DNA of 64,000 nt from Desulfitobacterium chlororespirans DSM 11544 (GCF_900143285.1 NZ_FRDN01000005.1:219362-283361), one strand, 5' to 3'; shown: positions 17,511-27,610, numbered from the stretch's first letter. The notes: generated by a model from the letters alone, not told the origin. A program made the numbers and translations.

Positions 17511-19628
17511 ATGAAAAGAATAGTGTCAAAAACCGGGAGTATCAGACTAGATAATTTAAAAATTCGCAACAAATTAATACTAATGGTGCTGCTCACCGTA
17601 CTCATTCCCCTCATCATTTTAAGCCTGATTTTTATGAATAATGCCGGCAACAAAATCAAAGAACAGGTTATCGGTGCCAATGAGCTGTATGCCACCTTAG
17701 CCAAGGAAAGAATGAATGATTATTTTTATAACCGGGAAGTTGATGCCCGGATTTTAGCCAATGCCAGAGTTATAAGCGAAGGAGTTGCTAAGCTTAACAG
17801 CTTTAATTATACGAAACCCGAATTAGAGGAACTTAATGATAGTTTTAAAGAATTTCTTCAGGTCGCTTTAGAAAGCCATGGCTATACGGATATAGTCATT
17901 ACGAATAAGTACGGCGAGATCGTCTTCAGCAATACGTATCAAAAAAATGATATTGCTCCCGTGATCTTCTCCGGGAATTTTAATGAAAAAGCCATGCAGG
18001 GAGAACAGAACTGGTCGCCCATATTCAGGAACACCTTTATAGATGACAATCTCATTGTTTTGGCCACTCCTATCTATACTAATGCACAGGAAAAGACCCC
18101 TGTCGGCGTGCTGAATATTATTTTAAATCAGGAAAAGATCAACGGGATCGTTCAGAATGGGATCGATAAGCTGGGGATATCGGGGGAATCCTACTTAATC
18201 AATGCCGAGGGGTTACTGCTTACTAATACCATGAAGGAGCAGGCAGCCGTACATATTCCCCTAAAAGATGCCCTGGCAACTGAAGCAGTGAGCATCCTCG
18301 CCGAACCCCTCGTCAATGAAGAGGTTGATTTCAATAGAACAACGACCTATCAAAGCTATTTAGAGAAACCTGTAATCGGCACTTTGTCCCTGGCCAAGAT
18401 CGGAGATTACTTGGCAGGTTTAGTTATCGAAGTCGAAGAGGACGAAGCCTATCGAAGTATAGCGGATTTGCAAAGAAGTCTGGGTATCATGGTTGTGCTT
18501 ATTATAGTGGCGGCGATTCTTTTAGCAATGATTCTGGCCCAATCCATAAGTAAGCGGATCAGTGAGGTGATCGGGGTTACCCATGAAATTGCCGACTATG
18601 ATTTGCAAAGCGCCGGCATTAATGCCTTGGCAATCACCCGCAAAGATGAGATAGGGGATTTGGAGCGGGCCATCATCAAGATCAGAGACAATTTAAAAAG
18701 TATTATTCAGGAAGTAGAAAAATCGGCCGGCGAAGTGGCTTCTTCCTCTCAGGAGCTTAAGTTGAATGCGCAACAGTCTTCTCAGGCGGTAGAACAGGTC
18801 GTCAGGAATGCCGCGGAAATAAGCGAAAGAACGCTGGAACAGGCTCAGGCCGTTCGTGAAAGCTCTGTAAAATCCGGCGAACTGAGCAAGGTTATTATGG
18901 AAGATGGCTTGAATTTAGAGGAGATGACCAAAGCGGCCCAGGATATGAACCAACTGATCCATTCAGGGCTGATCATCATTGAAGTGTTATCAAATATTAC
19001 CAAGGAATCCAGTGCGGCTAACCATGAGGTGTATTCAAGCATTATCCAATCCAAGGAAAGCTCGCAAAAAATTGAGAAGGCGACCCAGCTGATTACAAGC
19101 ATTGCCGAGCAGACCAATCTGCTGGCTTTAAACGCCGCAATCGAGGCAGCCAGGGCCGGGCAACATGGCAGAGGCTTTGCGGTAGTCGCCGATGAGATCA
19201 GAAAGCTTGCCGAGCAGTCCAAGGAATCCACCAGGATTATTGAGAGCATCGTCAATGACCTGAAGCAGGATAATACTCAGTCTGTTCATACTATGGAGAA
19301 ATTAGTAAAGATCAATAGTGAACAAGTGGAAAGTGTGAACATCACCAAGGATAAGTACCTGGAAATTGCCAAAGCCATCAAAACAGTCGAGGAGCGGGTA
19401 CAGGACTTAAATGAATCCAGTCTGGAAATGGATAGAATGCGGTCAGAGGTTGAAGAAAGGCTTAACAGGTCGGTTAAGATGACGGAAGAGAATTCTGCCG
19501 GTATCAGTAAAGTATCAGAATCAATGGAAGAGCAGGCTGCATCCATGCAGATGATTACCAGTGCTTCGGAGATACTGGATGAATGCGCCCAGCATCTTCA
19601 GGTTCTGGTAAGCCGCTTTAAGCTCTAG
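17511..19628 (+). CDS. methyl-accepting chemotaxis protein with Cache sensor
   Basis: A 705-residue transmembrane chemoreceptor. A cytoplasmic start is followed by a membrane helix (about 23-45), an extracellular double-Cache-like sensor (about 50-310), a second helix (about 318-340, [17 protein letters not shown]), HAMP (about 340-395), and the signalling hairpin. The tip reads [20 protein letters not shown], then [23 protein letters not shown]. The ligand cannot be read off. It sits between phoU and pstS with a possible Pho box, so a phosphate- or nutrient-linked taxis role is possible but inferred. ATG 17511 follows TAGGGGG. It ends at a very strong terminator. Confidence 0.88.
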   Translation: MKRIVSKTGSIRLDNLKIRNKLILMVLLTVLIPLIILSLIFMNNAGNKIKEQVIGANELYATLAKERMNDYFYNREVDARILANARVISEGVAKLNSFNYTKPELEELNDSFKEFLQVALESHGYTDIVITNKYGEIVFSNTYQKNDIAPVIFSGNFNEKAMQGEQNWSPIFRNTFIDDNLIVLATPIYTNAQEKTPVGVLNIILNQEKINGIVQNGIDKLGISGESYLINAEGLLLTNTMKEQAAVHIPLKDALATEAVSILAEPLVNEEVDFNRTTTYQSYLEKPVIGTLSLAKIGDYLAGLVIEVEEDEAYRSIADLQRSLGIMVVLIIVAAILLAMILAQSISKRISEVIGVTHEIADYDLQSAGINALAITRKDEIGDLERAIIKIRDNLKSIIQEVEKSAGEVASSSQELKLNAQQSSQAVEQVVRNAAEISERTLEQAQAVRESSVKSGELSKVIMEDGLNLEEMTKAAQDMNQLIHSGLIIIEVLSNITKESSAANHEVYSSIIQSKESSQKIEKATQLITSIAEQTNLLALNAAIEAARAGQHGRGFAVVADEIRKLAEQSKESTRIIESIVNDLKQDNTQSVHTMEKLVKINSEQVESVNITKDKYLEIAKAIKTVEERVQDLNESSLEMDRMRSEVEERLNRSVKMTEENSAGISKVSESMEEQAASMQMITSASEILDECAQHLQVLVSRFKL

Positions 19629-19670
19629 AATTGAAAAAGTTTAGATTCCTTGATGCCAAAATGAGGCTTT

Positions 19671-19723
19671 CTCCCAAAAACAGAACCTCGGTCCAGTGTT
19701 GGCCGAGGTTCTGTTTTTGGGAG
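19671..19723 (+). terminator. intrinsic terminator
   Basis: A perfect 21-bp inverted repeat (19671-19691 with 19703-19723) contains GTTCTGTTTTTGGGAG on its right arm, with a T-run inside the stem end. It ends the chemoreceptor transcript and insulates pstS. Confidence 0.9.
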
Positions 19724-19829
19724 AGAAAAATCTGCTAAAAACGGCTCCTGAATTCTCTTGCTATTTATGGGTAATATACATAAAAGATACAAAATGGGCT
19801 TCGAATCCTTGCCATAAGCGATTTTAAAC

Positions 19830-19883
19830 TTAACTTAAACTTAACATAGCGTTAACTTCAAAAAAACATTGGCTTGCTATACT
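19830..19883 (+). promoter_or_regulatory. Pho box and promoter of pstSCAB
   Basis: TTAACT at 19830, TTAACA at 19841 and TTAACT at 19852 stand exactly 11 bases apart, interleaved with TTAAAC at 19824 and 19835, also 11 apart. The last box replaces the -35 hexamer, and TATACT at 19878-19883 is the -10. This is a textbook PhoP-type activation layout for the phosphate transporter. Confidence 0.82.
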
Positions 19884-20010
19884 TGGACTATGCAAATGAG
19901 AAAAAAGCTTCCGTACATGAATGCTCCTTTGCAGAAGTAGGAGAGCAAAAGTCCAAAGGGCGCTCTCAAAAAGGAAAAGAACGATTGGAAAAATAGGAGG
20001 GTATTTATTG

Positions 20011-21018
20011 ATGTTTAAGAAGAAAGTTCTGGCGGCAATCGTAGGAATGGGTATGATCTTTTCTTTAGCCGGCTGTGGCCAAACCAAAGAGCAACCCAAT
20101 CAACCGGCGGCAGGCAATAACGAGCCGGCTCAAGTTGAGAAACTGAAGGGCAACGTGGTTATTGACGGCTCTGGTACGGTTTATCCCCTCATGGCCCATA
20201 TCGCTGAAGAATATATGACGAATATCCAATCCGGTGTCAGTGTACAGGTCGGACGGGCCGGGTCCAGCGCCGGTTTCAAAAAATTCATTCCCGGTGAAAC
20301 GGATTTCGCTGATGCTTCCAGAGCCATCAAAGATTCTGAAGTAGAAGAACTGAAGGCCAAAGGACTGGAGATGGGCGCCAATGTCATGGAAATTAAACTC
20401 GCTTATGACGGACTGACCATCGTTATCAACAAGAACAATGACTGGGCAAAAGAAATGACCGATGATGAAATTGTGAAGATGTTTACCTCGAAAGCAGTCA
20501 AAGGGGACGACAAAGTGCTTTGGTCCGATATTCGCGCTGAATGGCCTAAGGAAGAAATCAAATTCTACGGACCTAATGAAAATCATGGAACCTATGAGTT
20601 CTTCTATGAAACCATTCTGGGCAAAAAAGATATAGTGTCTTCTGTAAATCTGCAGCAAGAGTATTCCACCCTGGTGGATCTGGTTTCCCAAGATAAAAAT
20701 GCCATTGCCTTCTTCGGCTATGGATACTATGCGACGAACACCGATAAATTAACAGCGGTTAAAGTGGACTTTGGCAAGGGACCTGTGGAGCCAAGTCTGA
20801 AGACTATCGGCGAAGATCTTGATTATGCCGGATTTACCCGGTTGGTTTACACCTACCTGAACCTTAATTATGCTAAAGAAAAGCCTCAGGTATTGGATTT
20901 CGCCCAATTTATTGTATCACCTGAAGGTGCGGCTAAATTCGCTGCCGATAACGGTTTTGCTCCCCTGCCTGAAGCAACCTATGCGGGATATACCTCAGCT
21001 TTAAAGGCACTTAAGTAG
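20011..21018 (+). CDS. pstS: phosphate ABC transporter substrate-binding lipoprotein PstS
   Basis: A 335-residue lipoprotein. Signal peptide MFKKKVLAAIVGMGMIFSLAGC has the lipobox LAGC, giving a mature N-terminal lipid-Cys. The phosphate-binding regions are visible: VVIDGSGTVYPL, GRAGSSAGFKKF, TDFADASRAIKD and NHGTYEFF (NxGTYEFF-type). It captures phosphate outside the membrane for PstCAB. The start ATG 20011 follows TAGGAGG (19994-20000) at ten bases; TTG 20008 is an alternative. The frame upstream to 19921 precedes this site and overlaps the promoter leader. It is controlled by the Pho box at 19830. Confidence 0.93.
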   Translation: MFKKKVLAAIVGMGMIFSLAGCGQTKEQPNQPAAGNNEPAQVEKLKGNVVIDGSGTVYPLMAHIAEEYMTNIQSGVSVQVGRAGSSAGFKKFIPGETDFADASRAIKDSEVEELKAKGLEMGANVMEIKLAYDGLTIVINKNNDWAKEMTDDEIVKMFTSKAVKGDDKVLWSDIRAEWPKEEIKFYGPNENHGTYEFFYETILGKKDIVSSVNLQQEYSTLVDLVSQDKNAIAFFGYGYYATNTDKLTAVKVDFGKGPVEPSLKTIGEDLDYAGFTRLVYTYLNLNYAKEKPQVLDFAQFIVSPEGAAKFAADNGFAPLPEATYAGYTSALKALK

Positions 21019-21026
21019 TGAGCCGT

Positions 21027-21080
21027 CACAACAATTTTGGGGTGGGAAGTTTGCCGATTTCTCATCCCGGAATTGTTGTG
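21027..21080 (+). promoter_or_regulatory. large intercistronic stem-loop between pstS and pstC
   Basis: CACAACAATT (21027-21036) pairs with AATTGTTGTG (21071-21080), and the interior (GGGGTGGGA with TCTCATCCC) extends the stem with wobbles. No T-run follows. Such a hairpin could protect the pstS mRNA 3' end or reduce read-through, giving more PstS than permease. Confidence 0.6.
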
Positions 21081-21110
21081 CTTTATAATGAATAGAGCCA
21101 GAGGTGAATT

Positions 21111-22031
21111 ATGGAGGATACTCAAGTAAGAGATAAAATTCGCAGTAATATAGCCCAGAAGAAGCATATCTCCGATAAGGTGATGCCCAATTTCTTTTTG
21201 CTCATGGCGTCTCTGTCCGTGCTCACAACCCTGGGGATTGTCATCATCTTAGTTACGGACGCCAGCAAGTTTTTCAGCGCGGTTCCCCTGACAGAAATAT
21301 TCAGCACAGAATTAGCACCCTTAAGAAAAGACCCTTCTTTTGGGATTTTACCGCTGATTAGCGGTACTATTATCACCACCGTCATCGCCATGCTGGTTGC
21401 CGTGCCGGTAGGTTTGGCGGCGGCAATTTATTTAAGCCAATTTGCTTCAGACAAGTTGAGAAGGCTGCTTAAGCCCATGATGGAAGTCCTGGCAGGCATA
21501 CCGACCATCGTGTACGGATTTTTTGCTTATTCTTTTGTTACACCCCTGCTGATGAATATTATTCCTTCCCTGCAGGCTAAAAACGCCTTAAGTCCGGGAC
21601 TGGTCATGGGTATTATGATTATCCCCATGGTGGCTTCCTTGTCGGAGGACGCTATGAATTCAGTGCCGGAGATTATCCGGGAAGGCTCCCTTGGTTTAGG
21701 CGCGACCAAGCTGGAGACTGCCTTCAAGGTGATCATACCCGGAGCGATTTCCGGAATTATGGCGTCCATCGTCCTGGCCATATCCAGAGCCATCGGCGAG
21801 ACTATGATCGTGACCATCGCCAGCGGCAGCTCCAAGAATTTCACCCTCGATATAACCCAGTCCATGCAGACCATGACGGCTTATATTGTGGAATTTACCA
21901 GCGGGGATGCCGGAAGCGGAACCTTGGGTTATTACAGTCTTTATGCAGTAGGCCTGATATTGTTTATTTTTACTTTAGGGATCAACCTGCTTGCTCAATA
22001 TATTTCCCGTAAATACAGGGAGGTGTATTGA
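21111..22031 (+). CDS. pstC: phosphate ABC transporter permease PstC
   Basis: A 306-residue permease with six main predicted helices. The BPD_transp_1 region carries the EAA-type motif ending MASIVLAISRAIGETMIVTIASG, and the PstC-typical VPVGLAAAIYLSQFAS and GIPTIVYGFFAY. It forms the membrane channel with PstA. ATG 21111 follows AGAGGTGAATT. It overlaps or abuts pstA (stop at 22029-22031). Lengths and motifs are normal for the family. Confidence 0.93.
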   Translation: MEDTQVRDKIRSNIAQKKHISDKVMPNFFLLMASLSVLTTLGIVIILVTDASKFFSAVPLTEIFSTELAPLRKDPSFGILPLISGTIITTVIAMLVAVPVGLAAAIYLSQFASDKLRRLLKPMMEVLAGIPTIVYGFFAYSFVTPLLMNIIPSLQAKNALSPGLVMGIMIIPMVASLSEDAMNSVPEIIREGSLGLGATKLETAFKVIIPGAISGIMASIVLAISRAIGETMIVTIASGSSKNFTLDITQSMQTMTAYIVEFTSGDAGSGTLGYYSLYAVGLILFIFTLGINLLAQYISRKYREVY

Positions 22032-22033
22032 TA

Positions 22034-22984
22034 ATGAGCACAAGTTATAAAAGTCAGTTTGTTCAGGCGGAAAGTACGGAATTAAGAGAGGATGGGCAAA
22101 ATAACCGCCCGAAATTCATGATCGACAGTCAGCGCATCAGCAACAGAATAAGGTTAAACAATGCGTTAAAATATCTGTTCTCCTTATCCACAGTGTTCTC
22201 CATTTTTGTCCTGGGGGTTCTCCTTTATCAGGTGGGGCTGGATAGTATCGGCTGGCTGGATTGGCAATTTCTGACCAGCAATCTTTCCATATTTCCTCAA
22301 AAGGCAGGGATTTACGGAGCCATTATCGGGACCATCCTGATGATGCTGATCGTGATACCTGTGACCATCATCCTGGGTGTCTCCACGGCCATCTATCTGG
22401 AGGAATACGCCCAAAAAGGCAGACTTCAATATTTGATTAATGTCAACATATCCAATCTGGCCAGTGTGCCTTCCGTAATCTTCGGACTATTGGGTTTGAC
22501 GGTGTTCGGAAGATTGATGAATCTGGGCTCAAGCATTTTGGCCGGAGGCCTGACCATGTCTCTGCTGGTGCTCCCCATTGTGGTGGTAGCGGCCCAGGAA
22601 GCCATCCGGGCTGTGCCGAGTTTTTTGCGGGAAGCCTCCTATGCCATGGGGGCGGACAAATGGACCACAGTGCGGAAAGTTGTTCTGCCGGTGGCCATTC
22701 CCGGTATTTTGACCGGTACGATCCTGGCAATGTCCAGAGCGATTGGGGAAACAGCGCCTTTGGTGGTGCTGGGAATTCCGACCCTTATTATGAGAATTCC
22801 CACCTCGGTCATGGATGATTTCACCGTATTACCCATCCAAATTTACTATTGGACTTTGGATGCCGTGCTGAAGCCTGAATATGCGAATCTCGCCGCCGCC
22901 ACGATTGTTGTCCTGCTCGTCATCCTATTTTTAATGAACTCTGTAGCGATTATCATCCGGAACAAGTTCCAACAACGCTTCTAA
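22034..22984 (+). CDS. pstA: phosphate ABC transporter permease PstA
   Basis: A 316-residue permease partner of PstC. After a polar N-terminal stretch it has six predicted helices, with [36 protein letters not shown] and the cytoplasmic-loop signature [21 protein letters not shown] 22034 is nine bases after GGGAGGTG (22017-22024); TTG 22028 overlapping the pstC stop is a weaker choice. It is co-transcribed with pstC and pstB. Confidence 0.93.
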   Translation: MSTSYKSQFVQAESTELREDGQNNRPKFMIDSQRISNRIRLNNALKYLFSLSTVFSIFVLGVLLYQVGLDSIGWLDWQFLTSNLSIFPQKAGIYGAIIGTILMMLIVIPVTIILGVSTAIYLEEYAQKGRLQYLINVNISNLASVPSVIFGLLGLTVFGRLMNLGSSILAGGLTMSLLVLPIVVVAAQEAIRAVPSFLREASYAMGADKWTTVRKVVLPVAIPGILTGTILAMSRAIGETAPLVVLGIPTLIMRIPTSVMDDFTVLPIQIYYWTLDAVLKPEYANLAAATIVVLLVILFLMNSVAIIIRNKFQQRF

Positions 22985-22998
22985 ACAGGAGGAACCTC

Positions 22999-23778
22999 AT
23001 GACGAAAGATATAAGTAAGAATGAGAGTGTTGTTTTTGATGTTCAGGGGCTGAATCTATGGTATGGAGAAGACCAGGCTCTTAAGAACATCAAGATGCAG
23101 ATTAAAAAGAATAAGGTCACCGCGATTATCGGTCCTTCCGGGTGCGGAAAATCGACCTTTATTAAAACCCTGAACAGAATGATTGAGAATATTCCCAGTG
23201 TTAAAACCACCGGAGAAATCATCTATCAAGGGCAGAATATCTTTGATAAATCCGTCCGGGTGGAGGAATTGCGGACAAAAGTCGGCATGGTCTTTCAAAA
23301 ACCCAATCCCTTCCCGAAATCCATCTTTGCCAATGTGGTCTATGGGCCGCGGATTCATGGCATTAAAGATAAGAAACTTTTGCTGGATATTGCAGAGACC
23401 AGCCTGAGAAACGCAGCATTATGGGATGAAGTAAAAGACCGGCTTCATGATAATGCTTACGGCCTCTCCGGAGGGCAGCAGCAGCGTTTGTGTATCGCCA
23501 GATGTCTGGCAGTCCAGCCGGATGTCATTTTGATGGATGAGCCGACCTCCGCTTTGGACCCTATTGCCACCTATAAGATCGAAGAACTGATGGAAAGTTT
23601 GAAAAAGCACTACACCATCGCCATCGTAACCCACTCCATGCAACAGGCCGCCCGGATATCTGATGATACAGCCTTTTTCCTGATGGGAGACCTTATCGAA
23701 TTTGATAAGACCACAGAAATATTCTCTAATCCGAAAGATAAGCGGACCGAAGATTATATTACCGGAAGAATAGGCTGA
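22999..23778 (+). CDS. pstB: phosphate ABC transporter ATP-binding protein PstB
   Basis: A 259-residue ATPase. Walker A is [13 protein letters not shown]; the PstB-typical sequence [17 protein letters not shown] follows. The Q-loop [13 protein letters not shown], signature [16 protein letters not shown], Walker [14 protein letters not shown] and H-loop [10 protein letters not shown] are intact. It powers PstCA. ATG 22999 follows CAGGAGG, 15 bases after pstA. The operon ends here at a terminator, with no phoU downstream. Confidence 0.95.
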   Translation: MTKDISKNESVVFDVQGLNLWYGEDQALKNIKMQIKKNKVTAIIGPSGCGKSTFIKTLNRMIENIPSVKTTGEIIYQGQNIFDKSVRVEELRTKVGMVFQKPNPFPKSIFANVVYGPRIHGIKDKKLLLDIAETSLRNAALWDEVKDRLHDNAYGLSGGQQQRLCIARCLAVQPDVILMDEPTSALDPIATYKIEELMESLKKHYTIAIVTHSMQQAARISDDTAFFLMGDLIEFDKTTEIFSNPKDKRTEDYITGRIG

Positions 23779-23800
23779 ACCATGCTCAGCGCAGCAGAAC

Positions 23801-23850
23801 AGAAAAACACCCATAAAGGGCCAAGGCGGCACTTTGTGGGTGTTTTTTCT
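23801..23850 (+). terminator. intrinsic terminator after pstB
   Basis: AGAAAAACACCCA (23801-23813) with its extension pairs with the arm ending TGGGTGTTTTTTCT (23837-23850). The T-run is part of the descending arm. Confidence 0.9.
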
Positions 23851-23969
23851 GTCCAAAGACCAACTGACTGGTAAAAAAGTACCAATAAAAATAAGGAAAA
23901 TAGTGCAAAAGTATGGTAAATGTTGTATTTTAGAAGTAATGTTCTTATGAAGGAGGGAGAGAGGCGACA

Positions 23970-25886
23970 ATGTGCACAAAATTGCCGGAGGATTATGAAA
24001 TTGTCTTTGATTTTGCAGCGATTGGCATGGCCTTATTGTCCTTAGAAGGAGAGTTTTTAAGAGTCAATGCCTATTTTTGCCAGTTCTTTGGGTATGACCC
24101 GATTGAATTGTCTAAACTGCTATTTTCGAAGCTGGTCCATCCAGAAGATATCGCGCTGGGTTTCCAGGAGATCCAAAAACTTCTCTCAGGGGAAATACCG
24201 ACATGTCATTTAGAAAACCGCTTTGTGCATAAAACGGGTGAAATAAAATGGGGATTATCCAGTGTCTCTCTGGTACGGGATGAGATGGGGATTCCTCTTT
24301 ATAGCATAGTACAAATCCAGGATATAACAGCCAGGAAGCGTGTGGAAGATAATTTAAGTTATCGCGTTGAATTTGAAAGATTTGTGACAACACTATCGAC
24401 AGGATTTATCAATTGTCCGGTAGATAAAATTGATGAAGAAATAACCAGCGCTTTAGAAAAGATCGGCAAGTTCTTAAGAGTCGACTGTATCTTCGTTGAC
24501 CAGTTTTATGAAGAAGGCAGGAAATATCAAAAAGTCATGGAGTGGAATCCGCCGGGGATAACGCCATTTTTAGCTCCGGAACTGACAGTGGAAGCTGTAC
24601 CGAGGCGGTATAGGAAATTAAGTGAAAAAGATGGTTTTAACTATGCAGAAAAAGAGCAAACTCTTAAAGCACAGCTGCTCCTTAATATTCCCATAACCCA
24701 AGCCGGTGAAAATGTCGGCTTTATTGGTGTAGCCAGCCATCAAGGCCAATCCTTTTCTGAAGAAGATATTCGTCTGATTAAAGTAGTGGGAGAAGTGATA
24801 TTCAGCGCTATCCAGAGAAAGCAGGCCGAGATCGCCCGCCGGAATTCTGAACAATTAATAGCGGCTGCCTTTGCAGCAAGCCCCGCGCTGATGATGATAC
24901 TATCCATGGAGGGAAAAGGAGTCATCGATGTCAACGATACCTTTATTGAAATTTTAGGCTATGACCGCAGTGAATTGCTTAATAAACAGAGCGGGGAGCT
25001 TTCAGAATTGATTCGTCAAAGTGATTATGAACATATCTATGAAATTTTAAATCAGCACGGCACCATACTGAATCGTGAGATCGAGCTGATCACTAAATCC
25101 GGAATAAAAAGAACGTGCCTTTTTTCAGCTGAAAAGATCATGATTGGGAAGGAAATGTGCCTCCTGCTGGTGAGCCAGGATATTACGGAGAAGAAGTGCT
25201 TGGAAAAGGAAATGGCCCGCCTGGAGCGTCTTGATCTAATCGGTCAGATGGCGGCCGGTATCGGCCATGAGATCCGCAATCCCATGACCACCGTAAGAGG
25301 CTATTTGCAGTATATTTCTAAAAAAGACAAGTATGCCGACGAAATAGAGACTTTCCAGCTGATGATTGAAGAGCTGGACCGGGCCAATGAAATCATCACA
25401 GAATACTTATCCTTAAGCCAGGACAGGGTGGTCGATTTTAAACGCATCAATTTAAACACCATTATCCAGCATCTCTATCCGATATTGTCCGTTCATACCA
25501 AGATGGAGGATAAGAGCATCGAGCTTAATTTAGGTTCCCTGCCTGAATTATATCTGGATAAAAAGGAGCTGTGTCAGCTCATCCTGAATCTGGTCCGCAA
25601 TGGTCTTGAAGCCATGCCGATCAAAGGCAAGCTCACCATATCTACCTATATACAACAAGGAAATGTTATCCTTGAAGTAGAAGATCAAGGGAGAGGCATA
25701 CCCAATGAGATAAAAGATAAGGTAGGGACCCCCTTCTTCACCACAAAGCTCAATGGGACCGGCCTCGGTATGGCTATATGCTATAGTATAGCTGAACGGC
25801 ATAATGCTCTGATTGACCTCCAATCCGGCCCCCAAGGGACGAAGGTCAGAGTGAAGTTTCAGGGTGCGGAGGAGGTTAAGGCTTAA
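23970..25886 (+). CDS. soluble PAS-GAF-PAS sensor histidine kinase (sporulation-kinase-like)
   Basis: A 638-residue kinase with no membrane helix. Order: PAS (about 5-125, PAC-like QDITARKRVEDN), GAF (about 135-290), PAS (about 300-410), HisKA with GHEIRNPMTTVRGYLQY (phospho-His about 432), and HATPase with NLVRNGLEAMP (N-box), VEDQGRGIP and GTGLGMAICYSIAERH. The HisKA sequence resembles the KinA-E/Spo0A-feeding kinases of Firmicutes. No response regulator is adjacent. It lies just after pstB but behind a terminator and does not look like PhoR. ATG 23970 follows GGAGGGAGAGAGGCG. It overlaps the downstream amj-like gene by one base. Confidence 0.85.
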   Translation: MCTKLPEDYEIVFDFAAIGMALLSLEGEFLRVNAYFCQFFGYDPIELSKLLFSKLVHPEDIALGFQEIQKLLSGEIPTCHLENRFVHKTGEIKWGLSSVSLVRDEMGIPLYSIVQIQDITARKRVEDNLSYRVEFERFVTTLSTGFINCPVDKIDEEITSALEKIGKFLRVDCIFVDQFYEEGRKYQKVMEWNPPGITPFLAPELTVEAVPRRYRKLSEKDGFNYAEKEQTLKAQLLLNIPITQAGENVGFIGVASHQGQSFSEEDIRLIKVVGEVIFSAIQRKQAEIARRNSEQLIAAAFAASPALMMILSMEGKGVIDVNDTFIEILGYDRSELLNKQSGELSELIRQSDYEHIYEILNQHGTILNREIELITKSGIKRTCLFSAEKIMIGKEMCLLLVSQDITEKKCLEKEMARLERLDLIGQMAAGIGHEIRNPMTTVRGYLQYISKKDKYADEIETFQLMIEELDRANEIITEYLSLSQDRVVDFKRINLNTIIQHLYPILSVHTKMEDKSIELNLGSLPELYLDKKELCQLILNLVRNGLEAMPIKGKLTISTYIQQGNVILEVEDQGRGIPNEIKDKVGTPFFTTKLNGTGLGMAICYSIAERHNALIDLQSGPQGTKVRVKFQGAEEVKA

Positions 25887-26680
25887 TGGAAACTATTTTG
25901 TTGGAATTGGTGATTTTAACCTTGATCATCCACCTTATCGACACCCTTTCCTACTCAGTCCGGCTCAACTCAGTCAAAAGCGGACAATTCGCCTTGTCGT
26001 TTTCTTTATTTAACCTGTTTGTGCTTGTTTCCCGTACGGCCAATATGTTTCAGGCTCCCTTAATCGGCTGGATCATTGGGGAAAGCCTTGCCGCAGGAAT
26101 TGACCCTATCGACGATATCCGCAGGGTAATCTTCGCTGCGACCATAGGAACCTTGTTGGGAATTCTGTTGATTCCAACCTTTCTGCGGCTCTTTGAGGTT
26201 GCTGTGAAACGGCTGGAGACAACCGGATCGGTTCCTTTGTTAGTGATTGAAGCCTTGCAAATAAGCAATGTTAAACGTATGCTGAAAAGGGCTACCCGGC
26301 CCAATAAAACGATGCTGGAAAGGCTTAGATATCGGGAAATCCCCAAGCGGTTGCTGATCATAAATTCCTTAGTGACAGGAATTTATACAGTGGGGGTTCT
26401 TGCCGCGAACTATTCGGCCCTATTAGTTGCTGAACAGTACAGAATTGCGGCTGTAGGTTCTTCGGGGATGATTAATGGTCTCGCCACCATTTTGCTGACC
26501 TTATTTATTGACCCGAAATCCGCTGTTATTACGGATCAAGCCTTAAGAGGAGACCGGCCTTACGGTGATGTGAAAGCCCTGGTGATTTTGTTGATCGCCG
26601 CTAAGCTCATCGGCACGCTGCTGGGGCAAGCGATTTTTTTTCCGGCGGCTAAGATTATTGCCAGCTTCTACGGGGGATAA
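25886..26680 (+). CDS. amj: Amj-family lipid II flippase (alternate to MurJ, YdaH-like)
   Basis: A 264-residue protein with about six hydrophobic segments. The N-terminus VILTLIIHLIDTLSYSVRLNSVKSG matches the Amj/YdaH (DUF2837) family start, as do FNLFVLVSRTANMFQAPL and the C-terminal segment LFIDPKSAVITDQALRG. Amj of B. subtilis flips lipid II across the membrane and can replace MurJ, being induced under envelope stress. ATG 25886 overlaps the last base of the kinase stop codon (TAATG), so the two are translationally coupled. That coupling may place the flippase with the kinase in envelope or sporulation control, which is inference. Confidence 0.83.
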   Translation: METILLELVILTLIIHLIDTLSYSVRLNSVKSGQFALSFSLFNLFVLVSRTANMFQAPLIGWIIGESLAAGIDPIDDIRRVIFAATIGTLLGILLIPTFLRLFEVAVKRLETTGSVPLLVIEALQISNVKRMLKRATRPNKTMLERLRYREIPKRLLIINSLVTGIYTVGVLAANYSALLVAEQYRIAAVGSSGMINGLATILLTLFIDPKSAVITDQALRGDRPYGDVKALVILLIAAKLIGTLLGQAIFFPAAKIIASFYGG

Positions 26681-26788
26681 TCCTTTGTAATGAAGTATGG
26701 AAGCCATCCGCGGCTGGTATAAATAATAAAGGAGTGGAAAACTGAAGCGTGTGCCGTGATGTTATGGATATTGGAAGGGAAGGTCTAA

Positions 26789-27610
26789 ATGCGAACAGCG
26801 AATAAAGAGTTATCCCGCAGAACATTTATCATCGGTGGCATTGGCTTGCTGTCTTACCTGTACTTCAATGTCCATTCCCTGGCCGTAAAACACTATACGA
26901 TTGCCATTGATGGTTTGCCCCAGGAGTTTGAGGGCTTCACCATTCTTCATTTGACAGATTTGCATGCCAAAAAGTATGGTGAGCGGCAGGATAAGCTTAT
27001 AGAACTCATCAATCGCCAGAACTTTGATATGGTGGCGATGACCGGTGATTTTATCGATAAAGATAATCCTGATGTGGAGCCCACCTTAGCTCTGATTCAG
27101 GGATTGGCAGCCAAGCCCATTTTCTTTGTACCGGGAAATCACGAGTGGCGGCACGATTTCAGAATTAAGTCCAGCTTAGAAGAGCATGGAGTAAAGATTT
27201 TAGACAATAAGAACGCTAAATTAGCCAAAGGGGAGGCCCAGCTTTGGATAGCGGGGGTCGATGATCCCTATTTACACAGAGATAAGCTGGAGCAGGCCCT
27301 TCATGGCATTGCCGATGCCCAGCCCAAACTGTTATTGGCTCATGCCCCCAATATCTTTAAGCCTGCCGCTGCGTCCGGGGTTGAGTTGGTGTTGGTGGGA
27401 CATACCCATGGCGGTCAGGTCAGACTGCCTCTGATCGGGGCCATCGTGGCTCCCGGTCAAGGGCTTTTTCCTCAATACGATTATGGTCATTTCACGGCGG
27501 GCTCCACAAATATGATAGTTAATGGCGGCTTGGGAGAGAGCACTTTGCCCTTGCGATTTTGCAGCCGGCCGGAAATCGTTCTTGTTAAACTGGTTTCCGC
27601 TCTCCAATAG
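26789..27610 (+). CDS. metallophosphoesterase with Tat-like N-terminus (YkuE-like)
   Basis: A 273-residue calcineurin-like phosphoesterase. Metal-binding motifs in order: LHLTDLHAKKYG (DxH), MTGDFID (GD), FVPGNHEWR (GNH), a LLLAHAP histidine and VGHTHGGQVRLP (GHxH). The N-terminus LSRRTFIIGGIGLLSYLYF has a twin-arginine-like motif and a hydrophobic stretch, as in YkuE-type proteins that are exported or anchored. Substrate unknown; YkuE relatives are linked to wall or lipid phosphoesters. ATG 26789 follows GGAAGGGAAGG. The SDR gene begins 24 bases later. Confidence 0.85.
   Translation: MRTANKELSRRTFIIGGIGLLSYLYFNVHSLAVKHYTIAIDGLPQEFEGFTILHLTDLHAKKYGERQDKLIELINRQNFDMVAMTGDFIDKDNPDVEPTLALIQGLAAKPIFFVPGNHEWRHDFRIKSSLEEHGVKILDNKNAKLAKGEAQLWIAGVDDPYLHRDKLEQALHGIADAQPKLLLAHAPNIFKPAAASGVELVLVGHTHGGQVRLPLIGAIVAPGQGLFPQYDYGHFTAGSTNMIVNGGLGESTLPLRFCSRPEIVLVKLVSALQ

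Noticed and set aside
23419-23979. A 186-codon minus-strand frame across the pstB end and terminator
   Set aside because: It spans a strong terminator and the pstB coding strand. It shows no family pattern.
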